A stretch of 64,000 nucleotides of DNA from Henckelia pumila. Lineage: Eukaryota; Streptophyta; Magnoliopsida; Lamiales; Gesneriaceae. The position numbers and the translations under genes are program-made. Position 1 is the first letter of the stretch. The number at the start of each line of letters is the position of its first letter. The notes under the pieces were generated by a model that saw nothing but the letters and a program-made list of their open reading frames with translations, had not been told where the DNA came from and made no database searches. Below are positions 1 through 14,450 of this stretch, piece by piece. Location of the stretch: NCBI RefSeq assembly GCF_033568475.1, contig NW_027331831.1, forward strand, positions 9,796,001 through 9,860,000, read 5' to 3'.

Positions 1-340
1 TTTTATTAATAATAATTTAATAAAATAATCAGAATTTAATATGAATTAGTGTATAATTATATTTTATATAACATTTATATTTCGTTGTATTTAATATCTA
101 TAATAAATTTATATAATATATGTTTGTTTTCTTTATTTTTTTGGAATATAAATATTTACAATATATGCATATACATATACATATACATATAGAGACATAT
201 ATATACATATATATATATAGTTTTTTTATGTTTCCCATCTATACTGTGCCCAACTAATGTGTCAACGATGATGTGGCACTCAACTATTGGATGTGCAATT
301 CAACACATCCAACTAATGTGCCCACCAAGAAAATAGGTTA

Positions 341-497
341 GTCTATGCTACACTGGGAGTGTTTCTCCCCCTATTTCAATATCATTAGATCACGTGGGAC
401 TCATATATTTTTATAAAAATTGACATATGTCTTGATGATCCAATGGTTGATATTTGATCACATCATGGGGGAGAAGTACTCCAGATGTAGCATAGAA
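341..497. mobile_element. MITE with about 30-bp imperfect terminal inverted repeats
   Basis: The left end (from 343, CTATGCTACACTGGGAGT, then a TTTCTCCCCC stretch) and the reverse complement of the right end (to 495, CTATGCTACATCTGGAGT, then a CTTCTCCCCC stretch) match over about 30 bases with a few mismatches. The element is about 155 bp and has no coding capacity. A target duplication could not be fixed, so the superfamily is unknown. Confidence 0.6.
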
Positions 498-1563
498 TAA
501 TCCCAAGAGAACAACTCAGTGCTCTCTTGATATGCTCAATTTTATTTTATTTTTTTCAAAAAAAAAAACTCATACAAATCAAATTGCAAAAAAAAAATAA
601 AAATATTCAAATACTTGGAAAAAAATTTATATTATATACACACAGAACATAATATTTGTTTATAATGTTACACATGCAATGCGTGTGATGCGACTAGTCA
701 CTCGTATATAATTAAAGTACAAGAAGAAAAAAAAATTTAATGTGAAAGAAGAAAATTTCTGACAAAAAAAGGAATGAGAAAAATGTGGGAGAACTGAAAA
801 TTTTGAAAAAAAAATGCAGAAAAGAAAAATGATGAAAAAACAAATTAAGGATATATTTGAAACTTAACACAATTAAAAGACTAGTTTGATAAAATAAGTA
901 CATGTAAGACCAAAATTGATTATGATAGTTTATGAGAGGTATTTTAAAAAAATGTCTCTGAATTTATTTATTTATTATGCGAGCACAAAAGCTCATGCAT
1001 GAAAACCCTAAAATAAGAGCCGCCACCATTCCAACGCTCGGTTAAAAAAAGAATAAAAAAAATTAGCGGGGCCACCAATCAAACACGCTTTTCCCAATCC
1101 CTACCTCTGCCTTTTATTTTACACATTTCCATCATTAGATCTGAAATTAATAACGATGCAATCATTATTTTCATCCATTTTATAATAACAAAATCATTAT
1201 TACGTTTGCTAAAAATTATAATAATTCATTGTGCACATACGTACCTTCACAAATGTTTTATGATTAATCACTATTAATAATAGAAAATTTATTGATGATT
1301 TTATATTTTTTGAGGATTTTTTTTTTGGAATAAACAATCATATGTTCACATTTTTTGAATATACGAAAACTCATATAAGACTATATCACAAATCAATTTT
1401 ATAAGATGAATTTCTAATCAAACATAATTCATAAAAAATAATAATTTTTTTATTTTAAAAGTATTATTTTTCGTTCATGTATAGATCGCATCGACCCGTC
1501 TTACGTATATCGAGCAAGAAAATAATTGAAAAACAAAATTTACAAACAAACTTATAATGAATA

Positions 1564-1725
1564 GGTTTTTTGTGAGACCGTCTCACGGAGATGGACTAAC
1601 CCTACCCATATTTATAATATAAAATAATACTTTTGACATACAAAATAATATTTTTCACGGATAACCCAAATAAAAGATTTGTCACACAAAATTAATCGGT
1701 GAAACCGTTTCACAAGAGTTTTTGT
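1564..1725. mobile_element. MITE with GTGAGACCGTCTCAC-type palindromic ends
   Basis: The left end holds TGTGAGACCGTCTCAC, itself nearly palindromic. The right end holds GGTGAAACCGTTTCACAAG, its inverted and diverged partner. The about 100-bp core is AT-rich with repeated AAAATAATA blocks. Similar cores with degraded ends are visible near 6200-6350, 30660-30810 and 54045-54180, so this looks like an abundant family in this genome. I recall a similar family in other asterids. Confidence 0.55.
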
Positions 1726-2170
1726 CTTTATAATTATAATTATGAAAACATTGCATGTTTTCTAAAACTTTTTTTTTTTTTTTTTGAAAGATGTTTTCTA
1801 AAACTTAGTTAACAAAGATATGCCAATAAAAACCATAGTCCATGGAAAAATGCTAGTAAATATAAAAACTAAACTATTATTATTATTATATTAAAAACCC
1901 GGAAAATGAAATGAAACGAAGTCATTAATCAATGAGGACAAAAAGTATTTAATAGCCTTGTTATAGAATTAAATATTTTAATAGAAATATTTATAAAGGG
2001 CGTAATCTTGTGCAATTAAATTGTAGATTACGCAAATGTTAAAAAATAAATAATAAATAAAATAAAATAAAGTGATGAAATGAAGGGATATACATATAGA
2101 GAGTTATCAATAGGCAAACGCAATCACACAAGGGGTTGTTTGGTGTGGTCAATCTACATTCTACTTGCAG

Positions 2171-2185
2171 ATGGAGACAGCGTAA
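2171..2185 (+). promoter_or_regulatory. Possible 4-codon uORF in the spermidine synthase leader
   Basis: ATG GAG ACA GCG followed by TAA, out of frame with the main ORF and 118 bases upstream of its first in-frame ATG. It directly follows TACTTGCAG, which could instead be a splice acceptor of a leader intron. Whether it lies in the mRNA is unknown. Confidence 0.3.
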
Positions 2186-2216
2186 CCTAACCGCATACAT
2201 ATATACAGACACGTAC

Positions 2217-2303
2217 ATTCCAGAAGGGGTTCCATCTGCCACTGATTTCCTGCTGAAGAGGCCGCGCGAGGAAGAGAACCAGCAAACCAAAGGCTCTGCT
2301 ACG
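2217..2303 (+). other. In-frame conserved N-terminal extension of SPDS lacking an AUG
   Basis: This 29-codon stretch is open and in frame with the ATG at 2304. It encodes ATDFLLKRPREEEN, matching the N-terminal KRPREE region of plant spermidine synthases, which normally follows the initiator Met by about ten residues. Here the expected start position reads ATT (2217-2219), with ACG at 2211-2213. Either initiation is non-AUG, or this segment is now leader and the protein starts at 2304. Confidence 0.6.
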
Positions 2304-5703
<3,400 letters not shown>

Positions 5704-6667
5704 GTTTTGTGGAGCAAAATAGAGGCGTAGCCGCGTAGGCATTATCCTGTTGCTTAGTTCTTGATAAAGAAAACCATATATCTGGTCCTTGAAGCAGTCA
5801 TTTTGTTTAAAGGAAAATGGCAATGATTTGGGGCAGTTTTGTGATCTTGTATCAATCCTATTTGAAAACTTATGTGGCATTTGAACAATATGTAGACGCG
5901 AAGATGCTTGACTGAGTTTTTGAACTTCTCAATTCATTTTCTATGGTTTGGTTGATTGTGGCTGTCGGCAACTATTTCTATCTTCATAATAATAATAAAA
6001 AAAAATCCATTAGAATTTTAAACGTGATGCCAAATTGTCACATGAATGATGAAGCATTTGGCTTCAATGCAAATGAATCAACCATAAAGTTCATCACGTG
6101 TATGGGGTTGATTCGATCCTAACCCCAAGGGTCATCTAATGTCATACAATAAAATACATCTGATTTTTCATGTTGTATAATGTGAAACACAAAATTTTTT
6201 CATGTCAATTTCGTGAAACGGATTTTTTATTCGATTAGACCCGAGAAAAAAATATTATTTTTTATATTAAAAATATTAATTTCCATCGCAGATATAAATT
6301 GAATCGACTCGTCTTATTGACATAGATTCGTGAGATTATCTCGTAAAAAGACATACTCAACTCACCGTGAAATTCATGCATGACTAATAGTATGCTGTCA
6401 ATGTCCTAAGCTAACATCGAATAAGATCATTTGTATGGATGATTCACCAAGTTAATCAATAAATTGTTTCCTATTGCCCATTTTACTGATAGAAACGGTA
6501 TATGCAATGCAAGATTCATAAACCCAAAAAAAATTGAGTTTTGTGAAGCGGGCGTTGGGGCAGAGGCGTCCACTGTCAGAACCAGCTCCAACACATTGTT
6601 AATTATTATTTTTAAAAAATATAGCTAGTGGACAAGGTGTGCAGTGGGAGATAGTATTCCTCGTATT

Positions 6668-7385
6668 TAGGGATGTCAATGGGTCCGGGTTATACACGGA
6701 TCCGCAATGGACCCGTCCCATGCAGAGAGGGTTTGGGTCCACTAAATGGGTCTTGGGACAGGTCTTGGGTCTATTTTTTTAGATCCGAGAGGGTATGGAG
6801 CAGGTAATAGGTTTTATAAGACCCACCCCAGACCCGTCCCATATAATACATACATATAAAAAATTATATGTTTTTATTGCTCAAATATTCTTTCTAGCCG
6901 TAATCATCTCTTTCACTTTCATATTTTAATTTAATTCCTAAAAAATATTTTTAAATTTCATGTTTTTAATTAAACACAGACTACAGCTGGTCACTGTCTA
7001 CCTACCCTTCGACATTTGTCTATCCTCCGGTGATTTCCTAACCTCCGACCATCACCTACATCCATTGTTATGATACAAATTTCATATTCAATTTTAATCG
7101 ATAAATAATTTAATGTTTTATTTTGCATATAATACCCGAAATATCAATTTTAAGGTTTTATTTTTTCTTTCGACTACCTCATACAGTCAAATTTGTTTTT
7201 AATTTTAATAAATTTGTGGGTCTCATGGGTCTAACGGGTTCAACCCGCCCCATTTCAAATATGAGATGGGGCGGGTCCAAAGTATATTTAAATGGGGTGG
7301 GGCAGGTAATGGGTCCATGTTTTGTTAATGGGGCGGGTCTCGGGTTCGGCAAAACCCAACCCAACCCATCCGATTGACATCCCTA
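6668..7385. mobile_element. Non-autonomous hAT-like transposon with 8-bp target duplication
   Basis: A perfect 13-bp terminal inverted repeat, TAGGGATGTCAAT at the left and its complement ending at 7385, is flanked on both sides by the same 8 bases CTCGTATT (6660-6667 and 7386-7393). Eight-base duplications and TAGGG-type ends are typical of hAT elements. The 718-bp interior has no transposase. Subterminal regions are rich in ACCCGCCCC/GGGGCGGGT motifs in opposite orientation at the two ends, like transposase-binding clusters. Confidence 0.88.
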
Positions 7386-7532
7386 CTCGTATTTATGGTC
7401 TTGACGAAGTAATGACATGTTCTGACCAATTGAACTACAATTCCAAGAAAATAAGGGATTTAACATAATATTTTCATTTTTTTAGTTGTGTATGCGATAT
7501 TTATGAAGGAAAAGGTGGGTTATACCATTTTA

Positions 7533-7656
7533 GGCATTGTTTGGTTCATGGATTAGATGATGATTGATTAATAATATAAAAATTTTAAATTAATATATTT
7601 GGATTAGACAATGGTGCATGACACTAATCCTTGAAAGAACTTGAGCCAAACATTGG
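7533..7656. mobile_element. Small inverted-repeat element (MITE)
   Basis: GGCATTGTTTGGTTCATGGATTAG at the left is mirrored, with gaps, at the right by CTAATCC, then GAGCCAAACATTGG. The about 120-bp AT-rich unit is non-coding. Ends and target duplication are not resolved. Confidence 0.4.
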
Positions 7657-8384
7657 ACAAAATAATGATTATTAATGAATCAATGTGTTATTTTTCATAT
7701 CAAATTGTGCCCACATGTGTATATATTTTATTTTTAAAAATAAACGAAAAGATCACTTGTCGGTTGTGTATAGTATATGTTTTTTAAATTTATGTTGGTC
7801 TGTGTCATTTATACACGTTTATGTTTTTTAAATTTATATTGGACTTTTCCGGTTATGTACAGTCTATGCAGATAATTATTTTGTTTTTTTTATTATTAAT
7901 TATGAATATTTTTAATTACGTTGTTTTTTATTTAATTATTTAATTGTATTGCTTTAATTGTTAATTTTAAATACGATAATAATTGTATATTAATTAAGCA
8001 AAAATATTAAATATAATAAATTTTATACATATGTGAAATATTTTATTTTATACAAATAATAATTATAGATTAATTATTAAATTAAAATATAATATTAACT
8101 AATTAAAAAATATTAATAAAAATAATTTATACGATCAGTGATTTTTTAAGATAATTATAGTTATCATATTATACAAATTAAAATTTTAAATATATATAAT
8201 AAATAAAAAAGTGGAGATGATTAGTGAGAGTCATAAAAAGTTATTTTTGAGTTTAAGATTGATGTGGTAACCACATAACATTGTAAGTTTTCGCGAAATT
8301 GAGTTTAAAATTTCAGAGTTGCGGTCATTCTTATGATAATAAACCATACACAAGTTGTATTGCACGAAATATTACATGATAAAA

Positions 8385-8831
8385 GAGTAAAAATTATTTT
8401 AGTACATGAACTATTGATAAAATGTCAAATTGGTACATGAACTATTGAAAATGGTTTAATTAGTATATAATCAAACTCAAAAGTCAATTTTGCTCTTTAT
8501 TTAAATAGCTTTTAAATTAAATATTATTATTAAATTGATTAATTGAACTACATACATATTTTTGTCTTTTAAATTATTATATTAATTACAATTATAAATA
8601 TAAATTTATATTTACTAATTACTATACTATAAAAAAAATATTATATATCATTATACGAAAAAATATTCAACGTAAAATTTATAGTTTATAAATGAAAGAC
8701 ACACACATATATATAATTTTTAATTTGATTAATATAAAGAATAATACTATAACATAGATAAACAAAAAAATATATATCTTTTATTATATATTTTTAATAT
8801 ATATTATTTTTGAATATATAATTTATCAATT

Positions 8832-8870
<39 letters not shown>

Positions 8871-9179
8871 ATTTGTGTATATGCATATTTGTATTAATTA
8901 ATATTTACAATGTTTCGTACATTCATACGATCTTTTTTCTATAATATAAAATTTAAATAAATATAAATTTATCTTTATAATTGTATTAATAAAATAATTT
9001 TTAAAAATAAATTGTGTATCTATTTTAATTTAACAAAAATATTAGACTTTAAAATAATGTAGGTGAAGGGTAAAATTGACTTTATAAGTTGATTATGTAC
9101 CAATTAAACCATTTTCAATAGTTTGTATATCAATTTAACATTTTACCAATAATTCGTGCATCAAAATAAATTTTACTTC
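8385..9179. mobile_element. Non-autonomous Mutator-like element with long terminal inverted repeats
   Basis: About 110 bases at the left end (beginning GAGTAAAAATTATTTT) match the reverse complement of the right end (beginning GAAGTAAAATTTATTTT) with scattered mismatches. The same 9-bp target duplication ATGATAAAA flanks both ends (8376-8384 and 9180-9188). Long inverted repeats with a 9-bp duplication are the Mutator signature. Each repeat carries two direct copies of an ACATGAACTATTGA motif. No transposase is present in the 795 bp. Confidence 0.82.
8836..8870. repeat. (AT)n-(GT)n compound microsatellite
   Basis: A run of AT dinucleotides passes directly into about nine GT dinucleotides, inside the Mutator-like element. 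It is potentially polymorphic. Confidence 0.85.
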
Positions 9180-10354
9180 ATGATAAAATATGATGAATAA
9201 TAAGACTCATCCGACATGATATATTTTGATGGAAGATAATGTTCCAAAGGCAGGCCTACATGGGAATTTTCTTTCTTTCATTTTTTTTGATACAATTGAT
9301 GTGATCAGAGATTTTCCTATCTAATCTAACTATTATCCACATTTGTAGGATTTGAACTCAACTCCAATACCATATGAGTTTTGAGACCTCATTCTTGTCA
9401 CTAGACGAAGATAAAATGAACTAGAGGAATCTTAGAACTTTAAATATTAACAACACTATTTAAAATAAACATGAGATTACACGTGATTATTTAGTCATCT
9501 TTTCGTCTTGTGAAATCGTATCATAAAAAACTCACGCAAAATATTTTTTATTCGGGGTTTAAAAAAAAAAAAAGAGTGAAAATGAAAGAACTTTTTGCAT
9601 ACCCCACAAGCTTTCCATTTTCTGTCATTTTAAAAATTCTAAATGAATTTAGTTAAATTTATCCGTTCGATTTGAATATGACTTGAAAAGGATGGCATTA
9701 ATACAAATTTGTATTGTTCGTCTACAAAAAGAAATACCAATTTTCAAACAAAACATTTGTGCCCGGTACATATTTCACTTACAGCCTAACAGCTCAAGGA
9801 CATTTCACATTCAAAATTATACCGATACCGACCAAATTCCGAATTATGACATTCTAATTTCCAATGTAAGGAAATTTAATTTTCTGGGACAATTATATAT
9901 CCAAACAACAAATAAAGAAAGAAAACATGCAATTGCTGTCTGTAGTTATTTTCACACTCACATGTATTTTCAAAAACAAATAATTTTTTGCTTCTAAACA
10001 GTATATTTATACTTGATGATTGGGCGAGTATACAGAATATAACGAATGGATTTATTTAACTAAATAACCTTCGTTTGACCATGATTTGAAAATATAACCT
10101 TCTCAATTTTTTTTTTTATTTTGTTTTTGCATTTCCTTTGTATTTGAAGATCATTTTGCAAAAATTTTTTTGAAACAAAGTCATAAATCAAAAAATTTGA
10201 TTGACCAAGCTCATTTTTCAAACTCTGTCTATACATAATACTGGTCCCATCGTTTCTTGGACACTCAGTCCTATGATTTTATGACATCATTTGGTTAGAG
10301 ATTCATCAGCCAATGATATTCTATTTCCACCTCAACGAAGGGAGATGAACATCC

Positions 10355-10360
10355 CACGTG
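10355..10360 (+). promoter_or_regulatory. G-box (CACGTG) upstream of KUP7-like gene
   Basis: A palindromic CACGTG core about 180 bases before the start codon. G-boxes bind bZIP and bHLH factors; a role here is inference from position only. Confidence 0.4.
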
Positions 10361-10537
10361 ATACCTGCCAGAAAAAGGACAGTGTATTTTACAGAACGTG
10401 ACCAATGGGATAATAATGTAGTTTCCATGTTTCAAAAAAAGGTTTTTTGATTAATTTCCTAGGTGGGTTTTCTCTGTTTTCTTTTCTTTCTTTTTTTTTT
10501 TTTGAGGTTGTTGGTGGGTTTTCTGGGATTGAAAGAA

Positions 10538-13500
10538 ATGGAGGTGGAAGGGATTGAAGAGAGCAGCAGTGTGAAGTTTTCGGGAAGCAGCGCTAGCGGC
10601 GGCGGCCGTGTGGAGTCTTTCAGGTGGGTGGATGGGAGTGAAGTAGACTCGGAGTCGCCGCCGTGGTCTTTGATTGGTGACGGAGAAGATAGAGAAGGAT
10701 ATGGATCTGTCAGGAGAAGGCTGGTCAAGAAGCCCAAAAGGGTTAATTCTTTTGATGTTGAATCACTGCAGATATCTGGTGTTCATGGCCACCACAGTAA
10801 GGTCAAAATCTCATCTTTTTTTACTATTTTCATCTATATTAGTTACTGTGATTCAGTTTATTTAAAGTGTGACACTGTTTCTAAAACATTAAAGCTATAT
10901 AGTTTTTTTTTTTACTTGTTACTCGAGTGGAATGTATACTATCTTTGTTTGGGGAATGATTGTTCTGCCCATCTAACCCAACCCAATAGTTATTTCTGGC
11001 ATAATTATAGAGATTTATGGATTATGTGAAAAGATTTGGGGGTCTGATAAAAATTCTCAGTCATCAAGCATCCATTTGCTAAAAATATAAAGATTATGAT
11101 TCAGCAACTTCCATGAGTTCGAGTTTTTGAATTGATGTCAATCATTTGTTCAAAAAAATCTTAACTTTTTAAGTCCTGAACAAACAAGATACGATCACAC
11201 GAATCTCGTTTTAGAGAGAAAACAAATAAGTCCTGTTTTTCGTTCTTATTTTTCCGCATTATACAGAGCTGGATTGAAACATGATATGATGTATATATAT
11301 ATTATTCTAACAAAATATGGTTTCTGTGTGTGTATGAGTATATTTTTTCTAGTCCTTATCTTATTTTGACTGGTTAACATAATAGGATGTTTCGATATGG
11401 CAAACTCTTGCATTGGCATTTCAAACTCTTGGCGTCGTGTATGGTGACATGGGTACGAGTCCTCTATACGTCTTTGCTGATGTATTCAGCAAAGTGAGTA
11501 TAACTTCAGATGTTGATGTCTTGGGGACTTTGTCGTTAGTAATGTACACAATCGCTCTAATCCCTTTACTAAAATACGTTTTCGTGGTGCTGAAAGCGAA
11601 TGATAATGGGGAAGGTATGATCTGTTTGCTTAAAATTTATATCATAGTTTATGTAATAACCCTTCCTCATTGTTCCATGTACAGGAGGAACATTTTCTTT
11701 GTATTCATTGATTTGTAGGTATGCAAATGTTAATCTTTTGCCAAATCGTCAATTGGCCGATGAATATATTTCGAGCTTCAAGCTCAAACTGCCCACTCCA
11801 GAACTAGAGAGGGCATTAAGTATAAAGGATATGTTGGAACGTAAGGCTTATCTGAAGAAACTTCTTTTAATTCTTGTTCTTTTGGGTACATCTATGATTA
11901 TTGGGGATGGTATTTTGACTCCTGCTATATCAGGTACATGGAAATCCAATTTTCTTATAGCTTTTTATCAAATACTCAAATTTTGGTTTCATCTCTAAGA
12001 TATTTTTGTTTTCATATTATTACATCGTAATGAAGCTTCTTGTTTTCAGTCATGTCGGCTGTGAGCGGTCTGCAGAATCGGATACCCGGATTTGGCACAA
12101 GTAAGAAAACCTCAACTAATCACTCTCATTTCTATTATTCCACAGATCAATGCAACTCTGTTGTGGTTGAATCATTGGTGACATGACGCGGGCTTTTTTA
12201 AATATTTTTAATTTTGATTCAATGTTCAAATAATCATTAGCTATAATAGATTGCTGGTGCTTCCACTTAGTAACATCACCGAGTTGTCAAAGAGTCTCTA
12301 TACTGATTTTTTACCTTTCATTTTCAGATGCTCTTGTTGTTACATCAATAGTTATCCTGGTCGGATTATTTGCCATACAGAGGTTTGGAACTGCTAAAGT
12401 GGGATTCGCATTTGCTCCTGCACTTGCATTATGGTTCTTTAGTCTAGGATCTATCGGAATATACAATATGTTCAAGTATGATATAACAGTTGTGAAGGCA
12501 ATAAATCCAGCCTACATTTACCTTTTCTTCAAAAAGAATGGCATTCACGCATGGTCAGCACTTGGTGGCTGCGTTTTATGCATCACAGGCAAGGTTTTTC
12601 GCTCTATTGGTCTCTTATCGATTGTACATCAAATGAAATGAGAAATGTAGTATGAGTATTTGTTGGATACAAGTTTCTGCGCGAAATTATACTCTTTTAT
12701 AGTCATTGAAACGTTGTAAACACTACATTTTCAGGTGCAGAAGCAATGTTTGCTGATCTAGGCCATTTCTCTGTGCCGTCTATACAGGTATTTTTCAGTT
12801 ATTCTTGCGTTACAAAAACATTGAAGTTTAACTGGCCAAGTTAAATCAAAATAACCGCGGCAGATTGCTTTTACTGGCGTCGTTTTCCCATGCCTCCTTT
12901 TAGCGTACATGGGCCAAGCTGCATATCTTATTAAGCACCCTCATTCAGCTGGCAGAATATTTTATGCTTCTGTTCCTGGTAATTTTTCTTGCAAGGACTT
13001 TTCTCTTTCATTGTATGATTGTTGTATTTGACATCTCGTTCTATAACGATACAGAGAGTCTGTTCTGGCCAGTATTTGTGATAGCCACGATCGCAGCTGT
13101 AATTGCTAGTCAAGCCATGATATCAGCTTCATTCTCGTGTGTGAAGCAATCCATGGCTCTTGGATGCTTCCCTCGTCTCAAGATCGTTCACACTTCAAGA
13201 AAATTAATGGGGCAAATTTATATACCTGTCATCAATTATTTTTTGATGGTTATGTGCATTATTGTGGTTGCAGTCTTCCGGAGCACTACAGAAATCGCCA
13301 ACGCTTACGGTTGGTTCATTTTATTTTACTTTATTTTACATCTTTTCGTTTATTAAGTGATGAAACATAAGGTGATAGAGAGGAGGTCAAATTTGCAGGC
13401 ATCGCTGAAGTTGGTGTGATGATAGTCAGCACGACCCTAGTGACGCTCGTTATGCTTCTAATATGGCAAACCAACTTGTTTTTAGCTCTTTGTTTCCCGC

Positions 13501-14450
13501 TTCTATTTGGAACAATCGAGTTAATATATCTCTCTGCGGTTCTAACCAAGATAACAGAAGGAGGGTGGCTTCCATTAGTCTTTGCTTCTTTCTTCCTCTG
13601 TCTGATGTATATGTGGAACTACGGAAGCGTATTGAAGTATCAAAGTGAGGTTCGTGGCAAGATATCGATGGATTTTATGCACGAGCTCGGGTCCTCTCTT
13701 GGTACAGTAAGAGTCCCTGGTATTGGATTACTATACAACGAGCTAGTACAAGGTGTCCCCTCGGTTTTTGGGCAGTTTTTGCTCGATCTTCCAGCCATTC
13801 ACTCGATTATAGTCTTTGTTTGCATCAAGAATGTCCCTGTACCCGTCGTCCCTCAAGAAGAAAGGTTTCTCTTTCGAAGGATTTGCCCCAAAGACTACCA
13901 TATGTTTCGTTGTATCGCAAGATACGGATACAAAGACATAAGGAAAGAAGATCACCGCGCATTTGAGCAACTTCTGGTGCAAAGTCTTGAAATATTTCTG
14001 AGGAAAGAAGCTCAGGATCTTGCTTTGGAGAGCAACATCAACGAGGAAGATTTGGACAGCGTTTCCATAGCAGGAAAGGACGACGATGTCCAAGATTTAG
14101 ATGGGATTGGAGAGCTAAAAGTCCCTCTAATGCATGAGCATAGATTGAAAGAAGCAGAGTCCTCGACATCAAGGTTACCGGTACCACAACTACCAGCCAG
14201 CGTGATGTCAGGAGATGAAGATCCTGGCCTCGAATACGAGCTTTCAGCTCTCAGAGAAGCTACTGATTCTGGATTCACATATTTGCTTGGACATGGAGAT
14301 GTACGAGCCAAGAAAAACTCATTGTTTCTGAAGAAATTAGTCATAAATTACTTCTACGCGTTCTTGAGGAGGAACTGCAGAGGAGGTGCTGCTACAATGA
14401 GAGTGCCTCACATGAATATAATCCAAGTTGGAATGACATATATGGTTTGA
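10538..14450 (+). CDS. HAK/KUP/KT potassium transporter, KUP7/KUP12-like
   Basis: Multi-pass membrane protein of the HAK/KUP/KT family, which moves K+ (usually with H+) across plasma or internal membranes. Coding exons: 10538-10801, 11386-11614, 11685-11933, 12050-12100, 12328-12588, 12735-12787, 12864-12978, 13055-13309, 13399-14450; 842 codons plus stop, usual for the family. The signature [13 protein letters not shown] lies near residues 104-116; about twelve hydrophobic segments are followed by a long cytosolic tail ending QVGMTYMV. The N-terminal [12 protein letters not shown] stretch and that C-terminus resemble Arabidopsis KUP5/KUP7/KUP12, so I place it in that subgroup. The first ATG at 10538 is used; the frame is open upstream but has no ATG. 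Exon 1 could end at a better-looking GTAAGG at 10797, but only GTCAAA at 10802 keeps frame. Intron 5 is GC-AG. Confidence 0.93.

Larger units (their letters stand above)
1..2170. other. Intergenic spacer upstream of spermidine synthase
   Basis: AT-rich spacer with many homopolymer A/T runs and no credible coding sequence. It contains two small inverted-repeat elements, annotated separately. The last part must include the promoter and 5' leader of the spermidine synthase gene, but I see no convincing TATA box at a fixed distance. Confidence 0.6.
5704..10537. other. Spacer between SPDS and the KUP7-like gene
   Basis: The first 250-300 bases are the SPDS 3' UTR; a run of AATAATAATAAA near 5990 could supply the poly(A) signal. 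The rest is AT-rich and non-coding, with three inverted-repeat elements (6668-7385, 7533-7656, 8385-9179) and an (AT)n/(GT)n microsatellite at about 8836-8870. The last 200 bases are the promoter and leader of the next gene. Confidence 0.6.

Noticed and set aside
6532..6570. Resemblance to the SPDS stop-codon region (TTGAGTTTTGTGAAGC versus 5699 TTGAGTTTTGTGGAGC, then AGAGGCGT)
   Set aside because: Too short to call a duplication of the gene end; may be chance or a tiny relic.
10463..10537. Upstream extension of the KUP7-like ORF (hydrophobic CFLFFLFFFLRLL-type stretch)
   Set aside because: The extension starts at a GTG, comes from a T-rich leader, and does not resemble KUP N-termini; the ATG at 10538 gives the expected start.
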